Shown here one piece after another: positions 29,333 to 38,356 of a DNA stretch of 64,000 nucleotides. Position numbers and translations under genes: made by a program. Position 1 is the stretch's first letter. Each line of letters opens with the position of its first letter. The notes below the pieces were generated by a model. It worked only from the letters and a program-made list of their open reading frames with translations. It did no database searches and had not been told where the DNA came from. The DNA comes from Psychrosphaera aestuarii. GTDB lineage: Bacteria > Pseudomonadota > Gammaproteobacteria > Enterobacterales > Alteromonadaceae. The stretch covers positions 2,604,001 to 2,668,000 of the forward strand of contig NZ_CP072844.1 in the NCBI RefSeq assembly GCF_017948405.1, given 5' to 3'.

Positions 29333-29749
29333 TTATTTTTCAGCTTCTATAAGCTTAAGTATAGGCTCATTTGCATCAGGAAACGTTAAAGCTAAAAGCT
29401 CGTTTTTACTGAACCATTTTACCAACTGCCCCTCTTTTCCCGCAGGCTCACCGTTAAAGTTCTCAACAAGTTGAAAATATAACTGCACACGTTTTTCAGG
29501 ATAATCAAACTCTAACTCGTGATAGCGAGTTTGTACTGTTGGAGTTATGCCTAACTCTTCCTGAAGCTCTCGTACTAAGGCTTGTTCAACGGACTCATCG
29601 GATTCAATTTTACCACCGGGAAACTCCCACTTTCCGCCCTGATGCAAATGTTCTAGACGTTTACTTAATAGATATTTCCCATTAATTCGAATAATAGCAG
29701 CTGCAACTCGTATCGCTCGCTTATTATCAGACATGTTTGTTTGTGTCAT
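29333..29749 (-). CDS. mutT: 8-oxo-dGTP diphosphatase MutT
   Basis: Nudix hydrolase that clears oxidised dGTP. 138 residues; Nudix box GGKIESDESVEQALVRELQEELG is complete with REL-EE catalytic residues (REXXEE pattern), preceded by GKWEFPG. Lies downstream of secA on the same strand, as in E. coli, but the secA terminator separates them, so it needs its own promoter. ATG 29749 is used; a second in-frame ATG 15 bases later has no better ribosome-binding site. Confidence 0.93.
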   Translation of the reverse strand: MTQTNMSDNKRAIRVAAAIIRINGKYLLSKRLEHLHQGGKWEFPGGKIESDESVEQALVRELQEELGITPTVQTRYHELEFDYPEKRVQLYFQLVENFNGEPAGKEGQLVKWFSKNELLALTFPDANEPILKLIEAEK

Positions 29750-29796
29750 AACCGCCTACTACGTTACCTAAAAATCTTTAACAGAATCTATATAAC

Positions 29797-29825
29797 AAAA
29801 AAGGCGAGCTCTGCTCACCTTTTTT
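29797..29825 (-). terminator. Rho-independent terminator of secA
   Basis: Stem 29797-29809 with 29813-29825 (one C-A mismatch, 3-base loop), with A and T runs on either side, 24 bases after the secA stop. Confidence 0.8.
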
Positions 29826-29848
29826 AATATCACCAAGCTAGTTGAGCG

Positions 29849-32551
29849 CTAGCTTAACTTACCGTGACATTGTTTATATTTTTTACCTGAACCACATGGA
29901 CAAGGATCGTTACGACCAACCTTGACGCGGTTGCTAACACTAACTTCTGTTTTTTGCTCATTGGCTAACTGGTTAGCTGATTCATGTTGATATTCTCTTT
30001 CCGCCGCTTCAGCCTTACGACGTTGCTCTTCAACAGCTTCAACATCTTCTTCAGCTTTAACTTGCACTCGACATAAGATTTTTATCACTTCAATTTTAAG
30101 CTGCTCTAGCATATTGCTGAACAACTCAAAAGATTCACGCTTATATTCTTGTTTCGGGTTTTTCTGTGCATAGCCACGCAAGTGAATGCCCTGACGAAGA
30201 TGGTCCATTGCCGCCAAGTGCTCTTTCCAATGCTGGTCTAATGTTTGTAACATTACAGCTTTTTCGAAATGACGAATCACTTCTGGACCAACGTGTTGTT
30301 CTTTTTCTAGATACATCGCATCAATTTCTTCGCTCACTCTTTGTTTAAGCGTTTCTTCATGCAAGCTCTTGTCTTCATCTAGCCATTTACGAACTGGCAT
30401 TTCCACACCAAAATCAGCAGATAATTGCTCTTCTAGCGCTTCTAAAGACCACATTTCCTCTAGGGAATGAGGTGGAATATGTGTATCTAAAACCGTAGCA
30501 ACAACATCTCGGCGAATACTCTCAATAACTTCACCAATATCACCATCGTCTAATAACTCGTCACGCTGTGAGTAAATAACTTTACGCTGATCATTCGCAA
30601 CATCATCATATTCTAATAATTGCTTACGGATATCAAAGTTACGAGCTTCAACTTTACGTTGAGCATTTTCGATAGCTTTGTTTACCCAAGGATGCTCAAT
30701 TGCCTCACCCTCTTCCATACCTAGTTTGCGCATCATGCCAGTGACACGCTCAGAGGCAAACAAGCGCATTAATGTGTCTTCCATCGATAGGTAAAAACGC
30801 GATGAACCTGCATCACCCTGACGCCCAGAACGACCACGCAACTGGTTATCTATACGACGAGATTCGTGACGCTCAGTACCAATAATATGTAAACCACCGG
30901 CTTTAATTACGTCATCATGACGCTTTTTCCATTCCGATCTAATATGCTCTATTTGTTGTTCCGTTGGGTTTTTAAGACGCGCAACTTCTGCATTCCAGTT
31001 TCCACCTAACACGATATCGGTACCACGACCGGCCATGTTAGTTGCAATAGTTACTGAGCCTGAACGACCTGCGTCTTCAACAATCTGTGCTTCTTTTTCA
31101 TGTTGCTTAGCATTTAGAACCGAGTGTTTAATTTTATCTTTTTTCAATAACTGCGAAAGCAATTCAGAAGATTCGATTGAAACCGTACCAACTAAAACAG
31201 GCTGACCACGTTCTTGACAATCTTTAATATCTTTAATAATTGCTCGGTACTTTTCTAACTGCGTTAGATAAACCAAGTCCGTCATATCATTACGGATCAT
31301 AGGTTTATTAGTAGGGATTACTACCGTATCTAGTCCGTAAATTTGTTGAAATTCAAATGCTTCAGTATCAGCTGTACCTGTCATGCCTGACAATTTGTCA
31401 TACATACGGAAGAAATTTTGGAACGTAATAGAAGCTAATGTTTGGTTTTCATTTTGAATACGAACACCTTCCTTCGCTTCTACCGCCTGATGTAACCCTT
31501 CAGACCAACGACGCCCTTCCATTGTACGGCCAGTATGTTCATCGATGATAATAACTTCGTCATCTTTAACAATATAATCAACATCTTTTTGATACATGAT
31601 GTGGGCACGAAGTGCAGCATAAACATTATGAAGCAAAGGAATATTGACAGCACTGAATAAAGAGTCTGTCTCTGCAATCACGCCAGCTTCTTGTAAAATT
31701 TGCTCAACGCGAATCTGACCGCGCTCCGTTAAATAAACTTGTTTGCCTTTTTCATCGGCAGTGTAGTCGCCATCACCCTCAACGCCCTCTTCATCGTCTT
31801 TTTCTTGGCGCTCAAGAAGTGGCACAATTTTATTTATTTCAATGTAAATTTCAGAATTATCTTCAGCTGGACCAGAAATAATCAAAGGGGTACGAGCTTC
31901 ATCAATTAGAATGGAGTCAACTTCGTCGATCAGTGCAAAGTTTAGTGCTTTTTGAACTCGTTCTTCTGCGCTAAATGCCATATTATCGCGCAAATAGTCA
32001 AAACCAAATTCATTGTTCGTACCATAAGTAATGTCGGCTTGATATGCCTGCTTTTTCTCTTCATGATTCATACCCGGAACGTTACAACCAACGCTCATGC
32101 CCAAGAATTCAAAAAGAGGTCGATTATACTCAGCATCACGACGAGCTAGGTAGTCGTTTACGGTGATAACATGCACACCTTTACCTGTTAGGGCATTTAG
32201 ATAAGCCGGCAAAGTTGCCGTTAATGTTTTACCTTCACCAGTACGCATTTCTGCAATACTGCCTGAGTTTAAAACCATGCCACCAATCATTTGCACGTCA
32301 AAGTGACGCATTTCAAATACTCTTTTGCTTGCGGCACGAACTGTGGCGAAGGCTTCTGGAAGAATATCGTCTAACGTTTCATTTGCCTCTAAACGAGTGC
32401 GGAACTCGACCGTTTTTGCTTTAAGCTCAGCATCCGAGAGACTCTCAAATTGTGGCTCTAAAGCATTAATCGCATCGACGATTTTGTTTAATTGTTTTAG
32501 CGTACGTTGATTTCGGCTACCGAATAATTTTGTTAATAGTGAAGAGATCAT
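29849..32551 (-). CDS. secA: Preprotein translocase ATPase SecA
   Basis: Motor of the Sec export pathway. 900 residues. The start [21 protein letters not shown], Walker A ([11 protein letters not shown]), Walker B/DEAD-like ([21 protein letters not shown]), the second nucleotide fold ([33 protein letters not shown]) and the C-terminal zinc motif ([14 protein letters not shown], SecB binding) are all present. Upstream is an M23 peptidase gene rather than secM; no SecM-like arrest peptide is seen. A hairpin in the 109-base gap may modulate expression. Confidence 0.99.
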   Translation of the reverse strand: MISSLLTKLFGSRNQRTLKQLNKIVDAINALEPQFESLSDAELKAKTVEFRTRLEANETLDDILPEAFATVRAASKRVFEMRHFDVQMIGGMVLNSGSIAEMRTGEGKTLTATLPAYLNALTGKGVHVITVNDYLARRDAEYNRPLFEFLGMSVGCNVPGMNHEEKKQAYQADITYGTNNEFGFDYLRDNMAFSAEERVQKALNFALIDEVDSILIDEARTPLIISGPAEDNSEIYIEINKIVPLLERQEKDDEEGVEGDGDYTADEKGKQVYLTERGQIRVEQILQEAGVIAETDSLFSAVNIPLLHNVYAALRAHIMYQKDVDYIVKDDEVIIIDEHTGRTMEGRRWSEGLHQAVEAKEGVRIQNENQTLASITFQNFFRMYDKLSGMTGTADTEAFEFQQIYGLDTVVIPTNKPMIRNDMTDLVYLTQLEKYRAIIKDIKDCQERGQPVLVGTVSIESSELLSQLLKKDKIKHSVLNAKQHEKEAQIVEDAGRSGSVTIATNMAGRGTDIVLGGNWNAEVARLKNPTEQQIEHIRSEWKKRHDDVIKAGGLHIIGTERHESRRIDNQLRGRSGRQGDAGSSRFYLSMEDTLMRLFASERVTGMMRKLGMEEGEAIEHPWVNKAIENAQRKVEARNFDIRKQLLEYDDVANDQRKVIYSQRDELLDDGDIGEVIESIRRDVVATVLDTHIPPHSLEEMWSLEALEEQLSADFGVEMPVRKWLDEDKSLHEETLKQRVSEEIDAMYLEKEQHVGPEVIRHFEKAVMLQTLDQHWKEHLAAMDHLRQGIHLRGYAQKNPKQEYKRESFELFSNMLEQLKIEVIKILCRVQVKAEEDVEAVEEQRRKAEAAEREYQHESANQLANEQKTEVSVSNRVKVGRNDPCPCGSGKKYKQCHGKLS

Positions 32552-32587
32552 ATTTTTCAGCTTTACTTCTGACTGTTCTTATAATGA

Positions 32588-32614
32588 AAACAATCGGCTA
32601 AAGGCCGACTGTTT
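32588..32614 (-). other. Hairpin in the leader of secA
   Basis: 11-bp stem with one mismatch (32588-32598 with 32604-32614, 5-base loop). On the minus strand TTTTCATT follows. It sits between the M23 peptidase gene and secA and may be an attenuator. Confidence 0.5.
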
Positions 32615-32660
32615 AGTTCCTGTACAACTAGATAGACACCAATCCTGGCTTTATATTTCA

Positions 32661-33584
32661 CTAGTTCGCTTTTCGGTAAACATAAGGTAATGGATCAATT
32701 TGTTTACCACGTTTTAACACTTCATAATGCACATGGGGGCCTGTTGAGCGACCCGTGCTACCCATCTTACCGATGGCTTGGCCTTTTGTGACGATATCAC
32801 CAACATCGACTAATAGAGACTTATTGTGTCCATATCGAGTGACCACACCATCACCGTGATCAATTTCCACCAAGTTTCCATAACCGAAGCGACTATCTGC
32901 CCACGTTACCACGCCTGCCCCTGTCGCGACAACAGGTGCGTCTTCATCTCCGGCAAAATCTAAGCCTTTGTGCATAGCAGGCATGCTAGTAAATGGGTCT
33001 TTTCGGACCCCATAGTAGGAAGATAACCATCCTGACTTTATAGGCCGGCCCGATACAAAAATTTCTTCTTCTATATGGGTATTCATTAATATAGATTCAA
33101 GTACTGCCATTCTTCTTTCTTGGCCATCAAGCTTTTGCAGCATTCCTTCCATTTCAGCGAACAAGTCATCCACATTAGAAACTACATCGCCAGCTGTCTC
33201 TGTACTAGGCCCACCAATACTTGAATCTAAATCAAAGTTAAATTCTTCGGCGGGAATATTAGCTTGGGATGCGACCCGACTGGCGACTGCGTCTAGGCGA
33301 TTAACTTGGCCTTTAATTTCACCTAACTTTAGGGTTAATGCGCTTAGTTGATGTTCAGCTTGACGTTTTAAATCAATAATTTGGAGCTTTTCGTCACTGT
33401 ATTCTTTTTGCGCTAATATCAGTTGTTCGCGAACGTGATTGGTATCGCTGTTCTCAACAACCGCATAGCTGACGAACCAAATGGCAGCAACAAGGAAACC
33501 AACTGCGATAGGCAGCCATTGAGCTTTAGGCATTTTTACCTTAAAGCTAACGTTCTTTCCTTTATAAATAAGTGTTAAACTCAT
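32661..33584 (-). CDS. Membrane-anchored M23 (LytM) peptidase
   Basis: A 307-residue protein with one transmembrane helix (~24-43), a periplasmic coiled coil (~50-165) and a C-terminal LytM domain (~190-300). The zinc-site motifs HKGLDFAG (HxxxD) and GPHVHYEV (HxH) are intact, so it may be an active peptidoglycan endopeptidase, unlike activator-only homologues such as EnvC. Coiled coil plus M23 is typical of proteins that act in cell division or side-wall growth. Divergent from dciA with 33 bases between the starts; upstream of secA on the same strand. Confidence 0.9.
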   Translation of the reverse strand: MSLTLIYKGKNVSFKVKMPKAQWLPIAVGFLVAAIWFVSYAVVENSDTNHVREQLILAQKEYSDEKLQIIDLKRQAEHQLSALTLKLGEIKGQVNRLDAVASRVASQANIPAEEFNFDLDSSIGGPSTETAGDVVSNVDDLFAEMEGMLQKLDGQERRMAVLESILMNTHIEEEIFVSGRPIKSGWLSSYYGVRKDPFTSMPAMHKGLDFAGDEDAPVVATGAGVVTWADSRFGYGNLVEIDHGDGVVTRYGHNKSLLVDVGDIVTKGQAIGKMGSTGRSTGPHVHYEVLKRGKQIDPLPYVYRKAN

Positions 33585-33617
33585 TAAATACTACCTAGTC
33601 TATATGGATTAAATGTT

Positions 33618-34103
33618 GTGAAATCACCAAAATCATTAAATGATTTAATGTCACGCGACAAAGCAAGCGCGAATTTAGTGAACTACCAACAAAAAACGAG
33701 CAATTTTCGAGCCATTCAACAGCTACTTGTTTCTGTTTTAGGCGACAATATCGCTCAAAACATCGTCGTTAGCAACTTTAAAAACTCGATATTATACCTT
33801 GAAACGCCATCAGCAACGATCGCCACAGCGTTTAAAATGCATCAATCGAACATTCTCTCGCACGTGAGGCGTAAAATCAATCCAGCAACCGTTACGGTCG
33901 AGATGAAAGTCAGCCCTCGCTCAACAATATTAAACCACTTAAAAAGATCAAGTAATTCAGAAATAACGACGCCACCTGCTCGCCTAAAATCGTCTTTAAT
34001 TCCTGAGGAAGTGGCTAACTCAATACAGTCGATAGCGCAATCTAGCGATGAAAAGCTAAAACAATCTTTAGAGCGTTTAATGCTGCATAGAAAAAATAAG
34101 TAA
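33618..34103 (+). CDS. dciA: DciA-family (DUF721) replicative helicase operator
   Basis: DciA is the ancestral bacterial loader of the DnaB helicase in species without DnaC. 161 residues: a KH-like DUF721 domain at ~8-105 (LLVSVLGDNIAQNIVVSNFKNSILYLETPS) and a flexible, basic C-terminal tail. The start is GTG 33618; the ATG at 33613 is in another frame. Position beside an M23 peptidase and secA matches other Alteromonadales as I recall them. Convergent with barA; a weak AT-rich hairpin (34107-34126) lies at the junction. Confidence 0.85.
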   Translation: MKSPKSLNDLMSRDKASANLVNYQQKTSNFRAIQQLLVSVLGDNIAQNIVVSNFKNSILYLETPSATIATAFKMHQSNILSHVRRKINPATVTVEMKVSPRSTILNHLKRSSNSEITTPPARLKSSLIPEEVANSIQSIAQSSDEKLKQSLERLMLHRKNK

Positions 34104-34120
34104 CAAACCTAATTTATTTA

Positions 34121-36907
34121 TTAGGTCAAAACCCAACTTTGCGATTCTTCTTTTAGCTGCTCTAACTCATCTAGCAGTTCAAATAACTCAGGCTCCAATG
34201 CCTTAATTTTTCGTAGCGCTTTTAAGTTTATTTCAATTTGTTCAGTTAATGATTTTATTTTTGGTATTCCAGTATAACAACACGCGCCATGAAACTTATG
34301 GATAGCTTTTATAACCTGCTCAACATCATCCTCTTTCATGCCGTGATTTATTGACTCTACGGTTGCAGGAATACTCTTGAGCATTAAATCCAACATTTGT
34401 ATTGCCAAATCTCTTTTTCCCGCAGCCCTTTGCAACGCCATTGGCCAGTCAATATGATGATAGCCTGCAAAATCAGGTGCCGAACCACCTCTTAGAACCG
34501 CCTCCTTTGAAATCACTTGATTATTTGTCACCTTGTAACCATTGCCTGCAAATTCTATCAATATCTGTTTAAGAACGGATTCATCTATCGGTTTCGCTAA
34601 GTAATCATCAAAACCACAGTCTGACATTGTTTCTTGTTCTTCAGATGTTGCATGAGCGGTCACTGATATAATAGGTGTAGTCTCGTTAATTGAGGATGCT
34701 CTAATTTCTTTACAGGCGGTGACTCCATCCATGATTGGCATTTGAACATCCATAAATATCAAGTCGTAGCTATGCTTTTTAGCCATGTTAACCGCTTCAA
34801 GACCGTCATATGCAGTGTCAGCCACTACGGCCATTTCCGTTAGCAGCGTCGTTAATAGCTTTAAATTAGACTTATTATCGTCAACGGCTAATACCTTTAA
34901 TCCACTAAAAGATGTTGATTTTACTTGCTCTGTTGGCTCAGCTTCTTGATATGGACTTGTTAATGCCTCAATCAGTTTCTTATGGTTAATTGGTTTACTA
35001 ATACAGGCTATTGCACCAGACCCAATGAGCGCTTCTTTTAGATTAGGTGAAATACTGCCTATCATGGCTATTGTGTTCGTACATGATGCTGTTGCCTCTG
35101 ATACAAGTTGCTGTAAAAGGCCAATTGTACTTGGCGAAACATTTCTAGAAATCAACACCAAGTCAAAGTCTTGCTTCAACTTTTCGGTAAATTCAGCCTG
35201 GCTTTCACACGTTACAATTTTTAAATTCGTATAATCTGTTAATAGGTTATTTATATCGTTGAGCGATTGCTTATTGTTGTCGAAGATGAGAATGCGTTTT
35301 TGGTTTAGTACGTCTGTAACTATAGGTTCAGCGACTGCAATACTGTTTTCTTTCACAACAATATCGAAATAAAAACTGCTACCGTGATCCTTTTCACTTT
35401 TAACACTGATTTTACCGCCCATCGCTTCAATTAGTTTTTTACAAATATTAAGGCCAAGTCCGGTGCCACCAAAGCGTCGCGTAACGGAGCTATCCGCTTG
35501 ACCAAAAGCAGAAAACAACTTTTGAATTACATCTTTTTCTATGCCAATACCTGTATCTGAGACGATAAATTTTATTTTATGGCCCTGTTCATCGCCCCCT
35601 TTGTACTGAACATCCAATCGAATAAAACCTTGATGAGTAAATTTCAGAGCGTTACCCATTAAATTAAGAATGATTTGTTTAAGGCGATCTGGATCACCTC
35701 TTAACGAGTCGGGTGTAGCTGAGTCAATACCAAGGTGAACATCAATTCCTCTATCAAAAATAGTCGGTGCCATTAAAGTCATCACTTCATTGACGGTATC
35801 TCTTAATGAAAAAGGAATTGTCTCCAGCTCCATTTTGCCAACATCTAATTTTGAGAAATCTAAAATGTCATTAATAATTCTTAATAGATTTTTAGCAGAA
35901 GACTCTATTGTTTCTAAAAAATCATTTTGATTATCATTTAAAGGAGTCTTTTTCAGCTGCCTTGTAAAGCCTAGTACGCCATTAAGTGGGGTTCTTAGCT
36001 CATGTGACATATTTGCAAGAAATTGTGATTTAACGTCATTCGCTGCTTGCGCATCTTTTCTCGCAATACTTAGCTCCACGTTTTGTATTTCTAACAGTTC
36101 TACAGTTTGATGCAGCTCTTGAGTATACTCACTAATATTATGTTCGGCTTGTTCATTGGCTAAATGAATTTTTTTTCCAAGTGTATTGACTCCGTCACGC
36201 AGTACATTTAACTCCGCCAAATACTGCTCAGTTATTCGTAACTTAGTGTTACCCGCCGCTATTTTCTTTATCGACTTGTTAATTCTTTCAATCGGGTTAA
36301 TGAGCTTCTTAATGAACATTTGCGCAACGGCAAAACTGATAAATAAAGCCACAACTAAAACACTTACCATTAACAATAGTGACGACTGTTGCTGCAATAA
36401 CACTTTATTACGACTTAGCTCTACGACTAGATAGCCATAAAGAGCACGATTATCACCATTAATTACCAATAAATTTGATGACTTAATATTTTCTCCCCAA
36501 ATTGGAGAGCGGATATACACGATATCACCGAATCGTTGCACGCTACTGACTGCAGGAATCGCTTTACCGGCTGGCAATTTCGTTTCTTGAATTCTGGCAT
36601 GTTCGTTAGTTGATAAAAATATTTGATGATCAGGCGAGAATACCGTGATGTTTTTAACCGCTGGACTACCGCGTCGATGCGCTAAATCTAACGATTCTGC
36701 TAGAAATTCTATATCATTTTGTTGAATAGACTTGGCTGTTAACATGGCTAGAGGTTCAGCTAAAGAAAGTCCTCGCTCTATTAAAACGTTTTCCAGTTCC
36801 ATATGACGTTTGTAAATTAAAATGCCACCAAGTAGCAAACTAATTAGCAATGTTGGAAATATAATAACGACAAACGCCCAATGACGCATGGAAAGCTGAG
36901 ATTTCAT
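34121..36907 (-). CDS. barA: Hybrid sensor histidine kinase BarA
   Basis: Tripartite kinase that phosphorylates UvrY/GacA and so drives the Csr small RNAs. 928 residues: TM1 (~13-30), periplasmic sensor, TM2 (~175-197), HAMP (~198-250), coiled coil, HisKA with NMSHELRTPLNG (~300), HATPase (with GTGLGLNICKKLIEAMGG), a degenerate pseudo-receiver (~545-655), a true receiver with VLAVDDNKSN and IFMDVQMPIMDG, and a C-terminal Hpt with IHKFHGACCYTG. The order matches enterobacterial BarA. Divergent from rlmD, the arrangement known in E. coli and relatives. No uvrY in the window. Confidence 0.95.
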   Translation of the reverse strand: MKSQLSMRHWAFVVIIFPTLLISLLLGGILIYKRHMELENVLIERGLSLAEPLAMLTAKSIQQNDIEFLAESLDLAHRRGSPAVKNITVFSPDHQIFLSTNEHARIQETKLPAGKAIPAVSSVQRFGDIVYIRSPIWGENIKSSNLLVINGDNRALYGYLVVELSRNKVLLQQQSSLLLMVSVLVVALFISFAVAQMFIKKLINPIERINKSIKKIAAGNTKLRITEQYLAELNVLRDGVNTLGKKIHLANEQAEHNISEYTQELHQTVELLEIQNVELSIARKDAQAANDVKSQFLANMSHELRTPLNGVLGFTRQLKKTPLNDNQNDFLETIESSAKNLLRIINDILDFSKLDVGKMELETIPFSLRDTVNEVMTLMAPTIFDRGIDVHLGIDSATPDSLRGDPDRLKQIILNLMGNALKFTHQGFIRLDVQYKGGDEQGHKIKFIVSDTGIGIEKDVIQKLFSAFGQADSSVTRRFGGTGLGLNICKKLIEAMGGKISVKSEKDHGSSFYFDIVVKENSIAVAEPIVTDVLNQKRILIFDNNKQSLNDINNLLTDYTNLKIVTCESQAEFTEKLKQDFDLVLISRNVSPSTIGLLQQLVSEATASCTNTIAMIGSISPNLKEALIGSGAIACISKPINHKKLIEALTSPYQEAEPTEQVKSTSFSGLKVLAVDDNKSNLKLLTTLLTEMAVVADTAYDGLEAVNMAKKHSYDLIFMDVQMPIMDGVTACKEIRASSINETTPIISVTAHATSEEQETMSDCGFDDYLAKPIDESVLKQILIEFAGNGYKVTNNQVISKEAVLRGGSAPDFAGYHHIDWPMALQRAAGKRDLAIQMLDLMLKSIPATVESINHGMKEDDVEQVIKAIHKFHGACCYTGIPKIKSLTEQIEINLKALRKIKALEPELFELLDELEQLKEESQSWVLT

Positions 36908-36977
36908 GAGGTTTTTTCGAGTATAATAAAAGCCAATTGATATTCATCTAAAATAACTCAAAGCGGGTGCACAAACA

Positions 36978-38342
36978 ATGGCGAAATTTTTTAAGCCTAC
37001 AAAACAACTTAAGTCTAGAAAACACGCATCGTCGGCGAAACAACTAAGTCACTTCGTTGGTGCTGTTGAAAAATACGATCTAAATCTAAAAGCGATCGTG
37101 ACTAACCCTCATAATAAAGTTGCGTTTGTTTCAGGTTTGTTAAAAGGTGAAAAAGCCAAAATAAAGCCAACTAGCTATACCGACAAAGTATTACAAGGCG
37201 ATATTGTCGAAATTATTGAACCAAGTGCCCAAAGAATAAAACCCAATTGTCCACACTTTGGAACATGTGGTGGCTGTCAGTTACAGTATCTTTCAAACGA
37301 CAATCAAGTGGTGGAAAAACAAGCTGCTCTTAAGCAATTATTAGAAATGCAATTAGGACCGTTGCAAGCAGAATGGCAAGCACCAATTAATAGCTCACCG
37401 TGGGGATACCGAAGAACAGCTCGATTGGCCTTATGGTGGACAACAAAGAGCAAACTAACACTTGGATTTAGAGAGTCTAAATCTAAACACATTGTCAACA
37501 TTGACTCATGTCCAATACTGACACCCAATTTAGAAAACATTGCGTTGACCATTAAGCCTACTTTATTAAAACTTGAAAATGGTCGCCATTTAACGCATAT
37601 GCAACTTTTTGATTTAAATAGTTATCAATGTGTCATTTTAAGGGCAACTGATGTTCTGTCCTTAGCGGATCAAAAAGAGCTCATCGCTTTTGCAGAAGGA
37701 TTAAATGTCCACCTGTTAATTGAATATAACGACAATCGTTTTGACGTTTTAAGAAGCCATAAAGACGCAAATCAAGCGCAGTTGCACTACAACACTGATA
37801 ATTTAAAATTTGAGTTTTCCGCTAAAGACTTTATACAAGTTAATCAATCGGTAAACGACAAAATGATCCAACAAGCTATGACTTGGTTAAACCCGTCTGA
37901 AGATGACGTGATACTCGACTTATTTAGTGGTGTTGGTAATTTCACTTTACCATTAGCTAAACGTTGCAAACAGGTCATTGGGGTTGAGGGAGTAAACGAC
38001 ATGGTTAACCAACTCAAGCATAATGCTAAGCTAAATGGTTTAAATAATGTCGAAGCCTATCAGGCTGACCTTTCAGTTTTCGATGAAAAACGACCTCCTC
38101 AATGGTTAAAGCCAATTGATAAATTGTTACTTGACCCAGCACGAGATGGCGCATTAGCCGTAATGCACACGATACCGAAAATAAAACCAAAACAAATTTT
38201 ATATATCTCTTGTAATCCCGCTACTATGGTAAGAGACTTAAAAGTGCTTATTGCAGCTGAATATCAGTTGAAAAAAGTCGGTATTCTTAATATGTTCCCC
38301 AACACAGCTCATATGGAAGCTATGGTGTTATTAGAAAAGTGA
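36978..38342 (+). CDS. rlmD: 23S rRNA (uracil-1939-C5)-methyltransferase RlmD
   Basis: Methylates U1939 of 23S rRNA using SAM. 454 residues: N-terminal TRAM domain (~25-80), iron-sulfur cluster cysteines in CPHFGTCGGCQLQYL and a later SCPIL, SAM fold with LDLFSGVGNFTLPLA, and the catalytic loop LYISCNPATM. First gene of an apparent rlmD-relA-mazG operon: relA follows after 14 bases. Confidence 0.97.
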   Translation: MAKFFKPTKQLKSRKHASSAKQLSHFVGAVEKYDLNLKAIVTNPHNKVAFVSGLLKGEKAKIKPTSYTDKVLQGDIVEIIEPSAQRIKPNCPHFGTCGGCQLQYLSNDNQVVEKQAALKQLLEMQLGPLQAEWQAPINSSPWGYRRTARLALWWTTKSKLTLGFRESKSKHIVNIDSCPILTPNLENIALTIKPTLLKLENGRHLTHMQLFDLNSYQCVILRATDVLSLADQKELIAFAEGLNVHLLIEYNDNRFDVLRSHKDANQAQLHYNTDNLKFEFSAKDFIQVNQSVNDKMIQQAMTWLNPSEDDVILDLFSGVGNFTLPLAKRCKQVIGVEGVNDMVNQLKHNAKLNGLNNVEAYQADLSVFDEKRPPQWLKPIDKLLLDPARDGALAVMHTIPKIKPKQILYISCNPATMVRDLKVLIAAEYQLKKVGILNMFPNTAHMEAMVLLEK

Positions 38343-38356
38343 AGTAAGGAAAGAAT

